Assembly (NCBI GenBank): GCA_045122835.1
Contig: JBGVIB010000008.1
Location: forward strand, 1-9,767
DNA: 9,767 nucleotides
Origin: JBGVMW01 sp045122835
GTDB taxonomy: Bacteria; Bacillota; Clostridia; Lachnospirales; Lachnospiraceae
Direction of reading: 5' to 3'
In this document: positions 1 to 6,163 of the stretch, piece by piece
How the letters are laid out: each line of letters begins with the position of its first letter
Position numbering within the stretch: the stretch's first letter is position 1
Program-made: the position numbers and the translations under genes
Notes under the pieces: generated by a model
Database searches by the model: none
What the model saw: the letters and a program-made list of their open reading frames with translations, nothing else
What the model was told of the DNA's origin: nothing

Positions 1-53
1 AGCCCATAATGCCTGATTTGCGAGACGGTGAGGTAAGTGTAGCCACAATTCAT
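1..53 (-). other. Possible start of an ORF running off the left edge
   Basis: On the minus strand an ATG at 51-53 opens 17 codons (begins MNCGYTYLTV, then SQIRHYG) that continue past the window edge. The frame is already open from 104, just after a TGA at 105-107. The ATG lies inside the long-range helix of the omega-RNA-like fold and is preceded by AAAGG with only one base of spacing, which is a poor ribosome binding site. In HEARO loci an IscB or IsrB gene would be expected here, but the residues do not resemble the usual IscB N-terminus. The stretch G-Y-T followed by R-x-Y-G is faintly like the segment ahead of the last RuvC motif, so a decayed or C-terminal remnant is conceivable. Function is not assigned. 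Confidence 0.2.
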
Positions 54-464
54 GCCTTTGATATACAGCCGGTTGCAGGCGAAGCAACTTCCTAAGCAGA
101 CAATTCACGAGCCGCTTTTAGTGGAGGTGAAATCCACTCCCTAGAGCGTGTCCCCAAATTGCTTTCTGCAAGATGTGCGTTCCACTTTGTGGGGAATTTG
201 ATATAAATTTAGTATGCGTAGTGGGCTACGTATGCTAAATTTATAAAAAATTCAACCGCAAAGGGGGGGGTGCAGATTGCAGGAATGAATTTGGGGACAC
301 GCTCTGGGGAGACTTAGGCATGAGGGCCACACCCCGAATGTCTTAGTCGGACGAGGCTAATTTATTAGCCTTTAGGAGATTAGTTCACCGGAACGTTGGC
401 TCGGTCTGCGTGGAACCTTCTGCACCTGCCACCGGCGTACGGGTAGAGACCATGACTAGACCCA
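46..464 (-). ncRNA. HEARO / IscB omega-RNA-like structured RNA, interrupted by a palindrome
   Basis: Read on the minus strand, this segment has the look of HEARO, the RNA family now known as the omega-RNA that guides IscB/IsrB nucleases. Seen directly: the motif GAGCCAACGTTCCGG (about 380-394), a perfect GGCTAA/TTAGCC hairpin at 355-370, a GTGG/CCAC stem near 410-432, a GTGGA/TCCAC hairpin at 121-138, and an 8-base long-range helix between TCATGCCT (316-323) and AGGCATGA (50-57) that closes most of the molecule. No long ORF covers it and it is less AT-rich than its surroundings. In the family, the guide lies at the RNA 5' end, here near 465-490 just after yvyE, and the nuclease gene lies 3' of the RNA, here beyond the left edge. 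A 163-base palindrome (143-305) splits the RNA inside a CTCCC/GGGAG stem. The family assignment is from memory of the motif, and both ends are approximate. Confidence 0.68.
143..305 (+). repeat. 163-base near-palindrome with perfect 18-base inverted ends
   Basis: The ends AGAGCGTGTCCCCAAATT (143-160) and its exact reverse complement (288-305) bracket a segment that is itself largely self-complementary. Further pairings are 163-171 with 277-285, 195-199 with 248-252, and a 42-base central hairpin at 203-244. A run of eight G lies at 263-270. The layout is like a MITE or other small non-autonomous palindrome; no ORF or transposase is inside. Outside the perfect ends the match continues as CTCCC/GGGAG with one mismatch, which may belong to the host omega-RNA stem. 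No convincing target-site duplication is visible. Imperfect pairs are mostly G.T in plus-strand sense, so the plus-strand RNA would form a longer hairpin than the minus-strand RNA. Confidence 0.8.
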
Positions 465-478
465 CAACCCAGAATTTG

Positions 479-508
479 AAAAAAATTTGCAGCAAACTGG
501 CGCACTGC
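479..508 (-). terminator. Weak intrinsic terminator after yvyE
   Basis: Seven bases past the yvyE stop codon the minus strand reads GCAGTG, an eight-base loop, then TGCTGC, AAA and seven T. The stem is six pairs with two G.U pairs, so it is weak, but the T tract is good. It would end the ppaC-to-yvyE transcript. Leaky read-through would supply transcripts into the adjoining omega-RNA-like segment. Confidence 0.45.
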
Positions 509-514
509 CCTCTT

Positions 515-1171
515 CTAATCCTCAAACAATTGCAGTTCTCCATCCGCCTTTCCAAAATAAAGCACATCGCCTTCCACTAATCCAGCTTTCCCATTGGTAG
601 CCTCAATCAGTTCCTTTTTCAGCGACTCTAACTCACTGTCTGGCACCAGAGCCGTGAACGTCACATCAACACCATAATCAGAATCAAGAATCGCAATTCC
701 AGCCTGTCCCAATATGTACTGAATCTTTCCCACACCATTATAGTCTGTGGTAATATGAAGCCTAATACCATGCTTTTTCTCAATTACAACCGCATTGGCG
801 ATTCCAGCCTGCACCGCCTGGGTGTAAGCCCTTACCAGACCGCCGGTACCTAGTAAGGTACCGCCGAAATATCTGGTAACAACCACCACTGCGTTGCGGA
901 TTTCCTGCCCTAAAAGGACGTCTAACATCGGTCTGCCAGCAGTTCCGCCTGGTTCACCATCATCACTGCACCTCTGTAATTCAGCTTTTTTTCCAATCAC
1001 AAATGCAGAACAGTTATGTCTGGCGTCCCAATATTTTTTCTTCATTGCCTCAATAAAGGCAACTGCTTCTTCTTCGCTTTCCACATGGCAAATCGTAGCA
1101 ATAAATCTGGATTTTTTCTCTACAATTTCACCTTGTCCTTCACGAAAAATTGTTTTATAGCTTTCTACCAT
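515..1171 (-). CDS. yvyE: YigZ/YvyE family protein (IMPACT family)
   Basis: This 218-residue protein has the standard length and motifs of the YigZ/YvyE family, related to the eukaryotic translation-associated protein IMPACT. Visible signatures are SRFIA (21-25), DARHNCSA (49-56), SDDGEPGGTAGRPML (69-83) and the Gly-rich block RYFGGTLLGTGGLVRAY (100-116), which form the conserved N-terminal domain. The C-terminal third is the smaller ferredoxin-like domain. Biochemical function is not settled; a cytosolic, translation- or nucleic-acid-related role is usually proposed. The ATG follows AAGGGGG with four bases of spacing, and this site overlaps the stop codon of the upstream PBP gene, so the two are probably cotranscribed and translationally coupled. 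It is the last gene of the putative ppaC operon. The family call is secure; the role is not. Confidence 0.93.
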   Translation of the reverse strand: MVESYKTIFREGQGEIVEKKSRFIATICHVESEEEAVAFIEAMKKKYWDARHNCSAFVIGKKAELQRCSDDGEPGGTAGRPMLDVLLGQEIRNAVVVVTRYFGGTLLGTGGLVRAYTQAVQAGIANAVVIEKKHGIRLHITTDYNGVGKIQYILGQAGIAILDSDYGVDVTFTALVPDSELESLKKELIEATNGKAGLVEGDVLYFGKADGELQLFED

Positions 1172-1180
1172 TGTTCCCCC

Positions 1181-3955
1181 TTAAAATCCACCTGTATTAT
1201 TCGTTACATCGTTGGCAGATCCATCACCAGGAGCCGTTCCGTCTGCCGGGTTGTTTGTTGTATCTGTGGCTGGTGGAACCGTTGTACCGTCTGTTGGTTG
1301 TTGCGGATTTGTATTTCCAGCACCATCCTCCGGAGTTTGTGTAGCCTGCGTATTTTCCGGAGAATCATTATTTACCGGATTATCATTTGCGTTGTTATTT
1401 TCATTATGCCACTCCTGGGAATGATATGTGCAAGTCTTCTCTAATTCATCTTCTGTTATGCTGTATGCACTGTCTGCTGTAGTTCCAGACGAACCAGATG
1501 GACGAAGGATAAATATTTTTCCTGTTTTGTTGTTATCTGGACAATACTCTCCTGCCGGCATATCTGATTTAGAACATATTGTCACTTTCACATGTGTATC
1601 GCAGTAATCTGTTGGTACTGTTCCTTTTGCAAAGTACTCTGTGGTTATCATATTGCCCCGTGGGTCACAATCGCATACCCCATTCACTGCCAGTTTACCG
1701 GATTTCTTACATACTTTTGCAGTGATAATTCCAGCTGGTTTTTCAAAATCCTTATATTCCAGATTCTCATGAATTCTGGTCATAACTTTCTGCCAGATAG
1801 CCTTGTGATAATTTTTCTCAGTTGATGTAGATAAAGAAACATTATTATCATAACCATTCCAAATCGTTGCTGTATAATATGGTGTGTATCCGACGAACCA
1901 TACATCTTTATAGCTTGTAGTTGTTCCTGATTTTCCAGCTACCACCTGTCCGCTGATTGCACATGCCTTACCTGTACCATTGGCACCAGTAATAACATCC
2001 TTCATGGCATCTGTAAGCAAATAGGCTGTTGTTTCTTTTAATACCGTTTTTGATTCCGGTTTATTTTCAAGAATAATATTACCCTCGCTGTCTAATACCT
2101 TTGTAAAATAGATTGGCTTTGTATAGACACCACCATTAGCAATAGCAGCATACGCAGCTCCAAGTTCCACATTGGTAACACCATTCGTAATACCACCAAG
2201 GGCTAATGCCTGCTGAATATCGGTATCACCATTTTCATTCTGTTCCACAAGTGTGGTAAATCCCATATCCAGAAGGTAATCATAACCTACCTGTGGTGTA
2301 ATCTCTGTCAATGTCTTAACAGCCACAATATTCAAAGACTGCTCAATACCCTGTCTTATATTACACAAACCCTTATAACCACTTGAATACCAGTTGCTTA
2401 CCGGACGTCCATTCTTGTAATTGTATGGTGCATCATCATACACTGTGGCTAATGTCTGTCCTGCACTATCAAGTGCCGGAGCAAATGCTGCCAACACCTT
2501 AAATGTAGAGCCTGGCTGACGGGTAGACTGTGTTGCACGATTTAATGTAAGACTGGCTTTTTTCTCGCCTCTTCCACCAATCAATGCCTTTACCTGACCG
2601 GTATTCTGGTCAATAATAGAAAATGAAATCTGAGGCTGCAACGCATAGCTTTTATTTTCCGCAAATACTTCACCACCATTTTCAGCCAGGACATATTCTA
2701 CGTACTCTTGAACATATTTGTCTCCTTCTTCTTCAGAATCAAATAACAAATCAAAACTTGAATCTGACTGCTTAAAATGGGCTTCCATCATCTGCTGACT
2801 AAAATTCATCTGTTCGCCGTCTTCATTAATTATGGTCAGCGCATAATTAAGCAATGTCTTTGTTCCTTCCGGGTAATTATCCTCGTTAGAAAATTCTTCA
2901 TCGCAAATCTGCTGAATTTCTGGATCTAAGGTAGAATAAATTTTTAATCCACCACTGAAAATCGCATAATATGCCTGTGTAGAAGTGTATCCCTTCTGCT
3001 CTTTTAAAGCTTCTTCCACCTGATTAATCAGCTCATCCACAAAATAGCTGTTGACCTTGGTATCTGATTGGGTAACATTTACCTTCTGAATTCTGGAATA
3101 CACATCATCTTTTAATGCCTCTTCCCTTTGTTCTTCAGTAATATAGCCCTGTTCACACATGTTACGAAGAACCTTTTCACGTCGTTCTGCGTTGCTCTCC
3201 GGATTGGTAATAGGATTATATCTTGTGGGATTCTGAGTAATGGCAGCTATAACAGCACACTCAGACAGCGTCAAATCCTTAGCATCCTTACCAAAATAAC
3301 GCTGTGAAGCAGACTGTACACCTAAGGTATTCTGACCTAAGTTGATAGTATTCATGTAATTTTCCAGAATTTGTTCCTTGCTCATGTTTTTCTCTAATTC
3401 AATGGCCAGATACTGCTCCTGAAATTTACGTTTGAATTTCTCTACATCTTCCTCACCAGTCTGCCACTTGGTAAAGACATTATTCTTAATCAGCTGCTGG
3501 GTAATCGTACTTGCACCTTCCGAAAAATCAAAGCCTGATGTTACACCAACCACGCCGGCTCTGATAATACCCTTTACATCTATACCATTATGTTCGTAAA
3601 AACGTTCATCTTCAATGGCTACAAAGGCATGCTGCAAATCCTTTGGCATATTAGCAATGGATATGGGTGTACGATTTGAATTCGCTGCAAACAATTTCTG
3701 AATTTGATTTCCCTCTGCATCATACAGATAGCTAGATGAACCTACCGGCATTACATTTACATCCTCAATATCCGGTGCAGTATCAATAATGCCTTTTATA
3801 ACACCAACTCCTGCACTGACTCCAATCACTCCTGCTGCTATAATACCAATCAGAAATGCTTTCAGAGATGTCACTAGAAATTTTCTGGTTACCATGGCAC
3901 GCTTCGATGTGATATCCTTCTTCTGGTCCTTTACACCTTTTCTACCATAATTCAT
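1181..3955 (-). CDS. Class A penicillin-binding protein (transglycosylase/transpeptidase, PBP1 type)
   Basis: This bifunctional cell-wall synthase polymerises glycan strands from lipid II and cross-links them outside the membrane. From the chosen start it has 924 residues. It has a short basic cytoplasmic tail, one membrane segment (about 27-57), a GT51 glycosyltransferase domain with EDERFYEHNGID (115-126, catalytic Glu115) and GASTITQQLIKNN (147-159), then a transpeptidase domain with SxxK at 483-486 (STFK), SxN at 540-542 (SLN) and KSGT at 675-678. After it come a cysteine-bearing segment (C749, C761, C763, C785, C794, C805, C842) and a low-complexity Asn/Thr/Pro/Gly tail (848-924). A longer frame starts at 4036, but those 27 extra codons lie inside the upstream gene and lack a ribosome site, while ATG 3955 follows AAAGGAGGA. 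The homologue is mrcA/ponA-like; the exact paralogue cannot be told. Confidence 0.95.
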   Translation of the reverse strand: MNYGRKGVKDQKKDITSKRAMVTRKFLVTSLKAFLIGIIAAGVIGVSAGVGVIKGIIDTAPDIEDVNVMPVGSSSYLYDAEGNQIQKLFAANSNRTPISIANMPKDLQHAFVAIEDERFYEHNGIDVKGIIRAGVVGVTSGFDFSEGASTITQQLIKNNVFTKWQTGEEDVEKFKRKFQEQYLAIELEKNMSKEQILENYMNTINLGQNTLGVQSASQRYFGKDAKDLTLSECAVIAAITQNPTRYNPITNPESNAERREKVLRNMCEQGYITEEQREEALKDDVYSRIQKVNVTQSDTKVNSYFVDELINQVEEALKEQKGYTSTQAYYAIFSGGLKIYSTLDPEIQQICDEEFSNEDNYPEGTKTLLNYALTIINEDGEQMNFSQQMMEAHFKQSDSSFDLLFDSEEEGDKYVQEYVEYVLAENGGEVFAENKSYALQPQISFSIIDQNTGQVKALIGGRGEKKASLTLNRATQSTRQPGSTFKVLAAFAPALDSAGQTLATVYDDAPYNYKNGRPVSNWYSSGYKGLCNIRQGIEQSLNIVAVKTLTEITPQVGYDYLLDMGFTTLVEQNENGDTDIQQALALGGITNGVTNVELGAAYAAIANGGVYTKPIYFTKVLDSEGNIILENKPESKTVLKETTAYLLTDAMKDVITGANGTGKACAISGQVVAGKSGTTTSYKDVWFVGYTPYYTATIWNGYDNNVSLSTSTEKNYHKAIWQKVMTRIHENLEYKDFEKPAGIITAKVCKKSGKLAVNGVCDCDPRGNMITTEYFAKGTVPTDYCDTHVKVTICSKSDMPAGEYCPDNNKTGKIFILRPSGSSGTTADSAYSITEDELEKTCTYHSQEWHNENNNANDNPVNNDSPENTQATQTPEDGAGNTNPQQPTDGTTVPPATDTTNNPADGTAPGDGSANDVTNNTGGF

Positions 3956-3960
3956 ATAAT

Positions 3961-3969
3961 TCCTCCTTT
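3961..3969 (-). promoter_or_regulatory. Ribosome binding site fixing the PBP start
   Basis: AAAGGAGGA lies six bases ahead of ATG 3955 and runs into the TGA stop (3969-3971) of the flavoredoxin-like gene. This supports starting the PBP at 3955 rather than 4036 and suggests coupled translation of the two genes. Confidence 0.85.
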
Positions 3970-4574
3970 CAGACCTTCTTCTCTTTTGTTTTCTTCTTCT
4001 TACTCGGAGCTTGTTTTTTCTGAACAGAATATCCAAATTTACCTATTTTTTCACCGGTACTGAAATATTCTCCATGGGAATAAATAAGCAAACCGGCTGC
4101 ATTGAGTTCAAATTTACCTGTTTCATCCATATATTTATCATCAATGGTTACACCTGTAACATCTGCAATAAACATATGATGGGAACCTAGTTCCTCTATT
4201 TTTCTGACCTTACAGGAAATATTCACAGGACTTTCCTCAATGGTAGGTGCTGCAATTCCAATTCCCTTTCCTTTGGTGAGGTGCATTTCTTTGAACTTGT
4301 CCACATCTCTGCCAGACCGCACTCCACAATAATCCGTTGCAAAGGCTAATTCTTCTGTAGTCAAATTCACTACAAATTCACCAGTCTCTTTTAAAATCGG
4401 ATAGGAATACCGGTCCGGTCTTACGGAAATGGACAACATTGGCGGGTTGGTACAGACAGTTGCACACCAAGCCACCGTAATAATATTACTTCGGCCCTCC
4501 CTGTCTGCCATGCTGACCAATACAGCAGGCAGCGGGTATAACATATTGCCGGGCTTCCATTCTTGTTTTGCCAT
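3969..4574 (-). CDS. Flavoredoxin / flavin reductase-like FMN-binding protein
   Basis: This 201-residue protein resembles the DIM6/NTAB flavin reductase-like family, including clostridial flavoredoxins, which bind FMN in a split beta-barrel and act as dimers in electron transfer or flavin reduction. Supporting features are the N-terminal YPLPAVLVS (13-21), ITVAWCATVCTNPPMLSISV (32-51) where the flavin-binding strand usually sits, FVVNLTTEELAFATDYCG (67-84), and the family-typical C-terminal segment YSHGEYFSTGEKIGKFGYS (165-183). After about residue 184 comes a Lys-rich tail, beyond the usual domain end. The start ATG has only a weak purine-rich site (AGAGAGAA). It lies 18 bases after ppaC and its stop overlaps the PBP ribosome site, so it is a middle gene of that operon. 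The substrate is unknown, and its link to pyrophosphatase or cell wall is probably only shared transcription. Confidence 0.85.
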   Translation of the reverse strand: MAKQEWKPGNMLYPLPAVLVSMADREGRSNIITVAWCATVCTNPPMLSISVRPDRYSYPILKETGEFVVNLTTEELAFATDYCGVRSGRDVDKFKEMHLTKGKGIGIAAPTIEESPVNISCKVRKIEELGSHHMFIADVTGVTIDDKYMDETGKFELNAAGLLIYSHGEYFSTGEKIGKFGYSVQKKQAPSKKKKTKEKKV

Positions 4575-4592
4575 AAATATTCTCTCTTAAAT

Positions 4593-5531
4593 CTACGCCT
4601 GTAATCCAGCCATAAATGCAGGAATTAACTGCTTCTTTCTGGATACTACATCTTTTAACATATAACGGTTGTCCGCAGTTTTTTCCTGATTATATGCTTT
4701 TACTACTAATTCGTCAGATCCTTCACCCAAACAAATAAGAGATGTTGTCTCTGTCATAATGTCTGTCAGCATGAAGAATACCATCTGGAGCTCATGCTCA
4801 TTCTTAGCAGTCTCTAAATATGGGTATAATTTTTCCTTAATCTCCACTAATTCTTCATCACTCATGGCATTGATCTGACCAACACCAAAGGATACCTCAC
4901 CTGCATTGAATTTCTTGAAATCCTGATAAAAGATTTCCTCTGCTGTCTTGTCCTTTAAGTTACTTCCTGCTTTAAACATCGCCATTCCAAACTCTTCCAC
5001 TTCTACACCTGCAATTGCTGCTAACTCTAATGCAGTCTCCTTATCAAGGGGTGTACAGGTTGGTGAACGGAATAATAGTGTATCAGAAAGAATTGCTGCA
5101 CATAACAATCCAGCTGTTTCCTTTGCAATCTCAACTTTGTTTTCTTTATAAAGAAGTGTAACGATAGTCGCAGTACAACCTACTGGCTGATTACGGAAAT
5201 AAATTGGCATCATTGTCTGAATATCACCAATCTTGTGATGATCAATGATTTCTAACAATTCTGCTTCTGCAAGTCCATCTACCGCCTGTGTTGTCTCATT
5301 ATGATCTACTAAAATCAGCTTTGTCTGTGGTTCTACGGAAGCCACAAATTCAGGCTCATTGATTCCAAAACGCTCTAACACATATGATGTCTCTGCGTTT
5401 ACTTCACCACATCTTGCTGCGGTGTATTTTTTTCCTGTAATTTTACATTTTAACTCTGCATATGCAATTGCAGAGCAGATTGAATCAGTATCCGGATTCT
5501 TGTGTCCGATAACAAAAATGTTTTCCTGCAT
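4593..5531 (-). CDS. ppaC: Manganese-dependent family II inorganic pyrophosphatase
   Basis: It hydrolyses pyrophosphate to two phosphates in the cytosol, pulling biosynthetic reactions forward. The 312-residue length fits the short, CBS-free form of family II. All DHH-type metal ligands are visible: GHKNPDTDS (9-17; His10, Asp14, Asp16), VDHNE (75-79; Asp76), IDHHK (96-100; His98, His99 of the DHH motif) and LSDT (148-151; Asp150). The C-terminal substrate-binding motif SRKKQ is at 297-301. No CBS or DRTGG insert is present, so nucleotide control is not expected. The ATG follows GGAGG (5541-5545) with nine bases between. A sigma-A-like promoter sits about 50 bases upstream, making this the first gene of a four-gene run with the flavoredoxin-like protein, the PBP and yvyE. 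Assignment is secure. Confidence 0.97.
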   Translation of the reverse strand: MQENIFVIGHKNPDTDSICSAIAYAELKCKITGKKYTAARCGEVNAETSYVLERFGINEPEFVASVEPQTKLILVDHNETTQAVDGLAEAELLEIIDHHKIGDIQTMMPIYFRNQPVGCTATIVTLLYKENKVEIAKETAGLLCAAILSDTLLFRSPTCTPLDKETALELAAIAGVEVEEFGMAMFKAGSNLKDKTAEEIFYQDFKKFNAGEVSFGVGQINAMSDEELVEIKEKLYPYLETAKNEHELQMVFFMLTDIMTETTSLICLGEGSDELVVKAYNQEKTADNRYMLKDVVSRKKQLIPAFMAGLQA

Positions 5532-5581
5532 AGTAAAAAACCTCCATTTGTTTTCAAAGCTATTCTTGCCTTATCCTTTTC

Positions 5582-5609
5582 ATTTTACACGATTTTACGG
5601 ATTCGTCAA
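5582..5609 (-). promoter_or_regulatory. Sigma-A-like promoter of the ppaC operon
   Basis: On the minus strand, TTGACG (5604-5609) and TAAAAT (5582-5587) are separated by 16 bases, about 50 bases ahead of the ppaC start. The leader would be only about 45 bases, too short for a riboswitch. No other promoter of this quality was noticed between ppaC and yvyE. Confidence 0.65.
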
Positions 5610-5832
5610 TGCTTTTACTGGTTATAGTGCATTTTTACCAGATATCGTTACTATATTTTAATTTTTTTCATAATTTTTCCAATGTAATAAACTTTGTTTT
5701 TCCATATACTACCAATAGTTTTGGATATTTTTATTCTAATTAATCATTTTATTTTCTTTTTTTTGTACACTTTAACAAAGTATTCATTATAAGTTCATAC
5801 TTTATTCATATATAACAGATATAATAAAAACA

Positions 5833-5856
5833 TCTTAAGAGAGCAATTCCTTAAGA
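5833..5856 (-). terminator. Small hairpin followed by a T tract on the minus strand
   Basis: TCTTAAG (5833-5839) and CTTAAGA (5850-5856) form a seven-pair stem with a ten-base loop. On the minus strand it is followed by TG and five T, so it could act as a weak terminator ahead of ppaC. The stem is AT-rich and unlikely to be strong. Confidence 0.3.
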
Positions 5857-5912
5857 ATAAAAAAGCCTTAATCGTAATGTTTCATTACACATAAATAGAT
5901 TTTTTCATAATA

Positions 5913-5935
5913 GCCCTGGTGTTTAACATCAGGGC
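5913..5935 (+). other. Stable hairpin, better formed as plus-strand RNA
   Basis: GCCCTGGTG (5913-5921) pairs with CATCAGGGC (5927-5935). One position is a G.U pair in plus-strand RNA but an A.C mismatch on the minus strand. No clear T tract follows on either strand, so it is not a textbook terminator. It could be part of a small plus-strand RNA starting after the TATAAT at 5820-5825. Confidence 0.45.
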
Positions 5936-6015
5936 ACTCCTCGTTTTATGGGATATTTTCAAAATTCACACACAATTTAAATCTTTTTTGTCTTTTTTTT
6001 CACTCATTCACATTT

Positions 6016-6060
6016 TTGTCCACATTTTCCACATTTATTGTGGATAACTCATGTGGATAT
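6016..6060. promoter_or_regulatory. Cluster of four DnaA-box-like 9-mers
   Basis: Against the consensus TTATCCACA, the plus strand has TTGTCCACA (6016-6024, one mismatch) directly followed by TTTTCCACA (6025-6033, one mismatch). The minus strand has TTATCCACA, a perfect match (6039-6047), and ATATCCACA (6052-6060, one mismatch). The two pairs face each other. A long AT-rich tract lies to the left. Such clusters are known away from oriC in Firmicutes, where DnaA binding can tune initiation or local transcription. No dnaA, dnaN or other replication gene is nearby. Confidence 0.6.
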
Positions 6061-6100
6061 GTGAATATATCAACTTTAGTAATAGAATAGTAAAGTACAA

Positions 6101-6128
6101 CAGGACAGTACCCTCTTGTACTGTCCTG
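6101..6128 (-). terminator. Hairpin after the HAD phosphatase gene
   Basis: A perfect 11-pair stem, CAGGACAGTAC (6101-6111) with its reverse complement (6118-6128) and a six-base loop, lies 35 bases past the HAD stop codon. The downstream minus-strand sequence (TTGTACTTTACTATT) is T-rich but has no unbroken T run, so termination may be inefficient. Position and stability make a 3' end the best explanation. Confidence 0.5.
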
Positions 6129-6163
6129 ATTATAAACCTATCCAATTTCGTTACTATGCAATA

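Larger units (their letters stand above)
5546..6163. other. Gene-free AT-rich spacer between ppaC and the HAD gene
   Basis: This 618-base stretch has no credible ORF. From right to left it holds a strong hairpin (6101-6128), a DnaA-box-like cluster (6016-6060), pyrimidine-rich tracts (about 5980-6000), hairpins at 5913-5935, 5874-5888 and 5833-5856, a perfect TATAAT on the plus strand at 5820-5825 with no good -35, a very AT-rich segment (5640-5830), and the ppaC promoter (5582-5609). In a window where other gaps are under about 210 bases, this size suggests a site or small RNA rather than mere spacing. Confidence 0.7.

Noticed and set aside
3..95. Plus-strand open frame ending in a stop at 93-95, resembling a TnpB C-terminal tail
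   Set aside because: It is only about 30 codons, has no zinc-finger or RuvC motif, and overlaps paired arms of the minus-strand RNA fold. Chance openness is enough to explain it.
203..244. Intrinsic terminator at the central hairpin of the palindrome
   Set aside because: The following plus-strand sequence is A-rich, not T-rich, and the hairpin is part of the larger 163-base inverted structure.
1..480. tmRNA, RNase P RNA, 6S RNA or group II intron domain V
   Set aside because: None of the conserved cores was found: no tag frame or CCA-type tRNA-like end, no RNase P core, and the GAGCCG stretch lacks the domain V hairpin. HEARO motifs fit better.
385..567. Minus-strand 60-codon frame across the yvyE end and the RNA segment
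   Set aside because: It overlaps the yvyE 3' end in another frame, then crosses the terminator and structured RNA; no domain or start signal supports it.
894..1444. Plus-strand ORFs opposite yvyE and the PBP 3' end
   Set aside because: They lie antisense to well-supported genes, have no ribosome site or recognisable motifs, and mirror the codon pattern of the minus-strand genes.
3956..4036. Longer N-terminus for the PBP, starting at 4036
   Set aside because: The extra 27 residues lie within the upstream gene's Lys-rich tail, and the strong ribosome site points to ATG 3955.
5640..6060. Chromosomal origin oriC
   Set aside because: DnaA boxes and AT-rich DNA are present, but dnaA and dnaN are absent and genes on both sides keep the same direction, with no switch as expected at a Firmicute origin.
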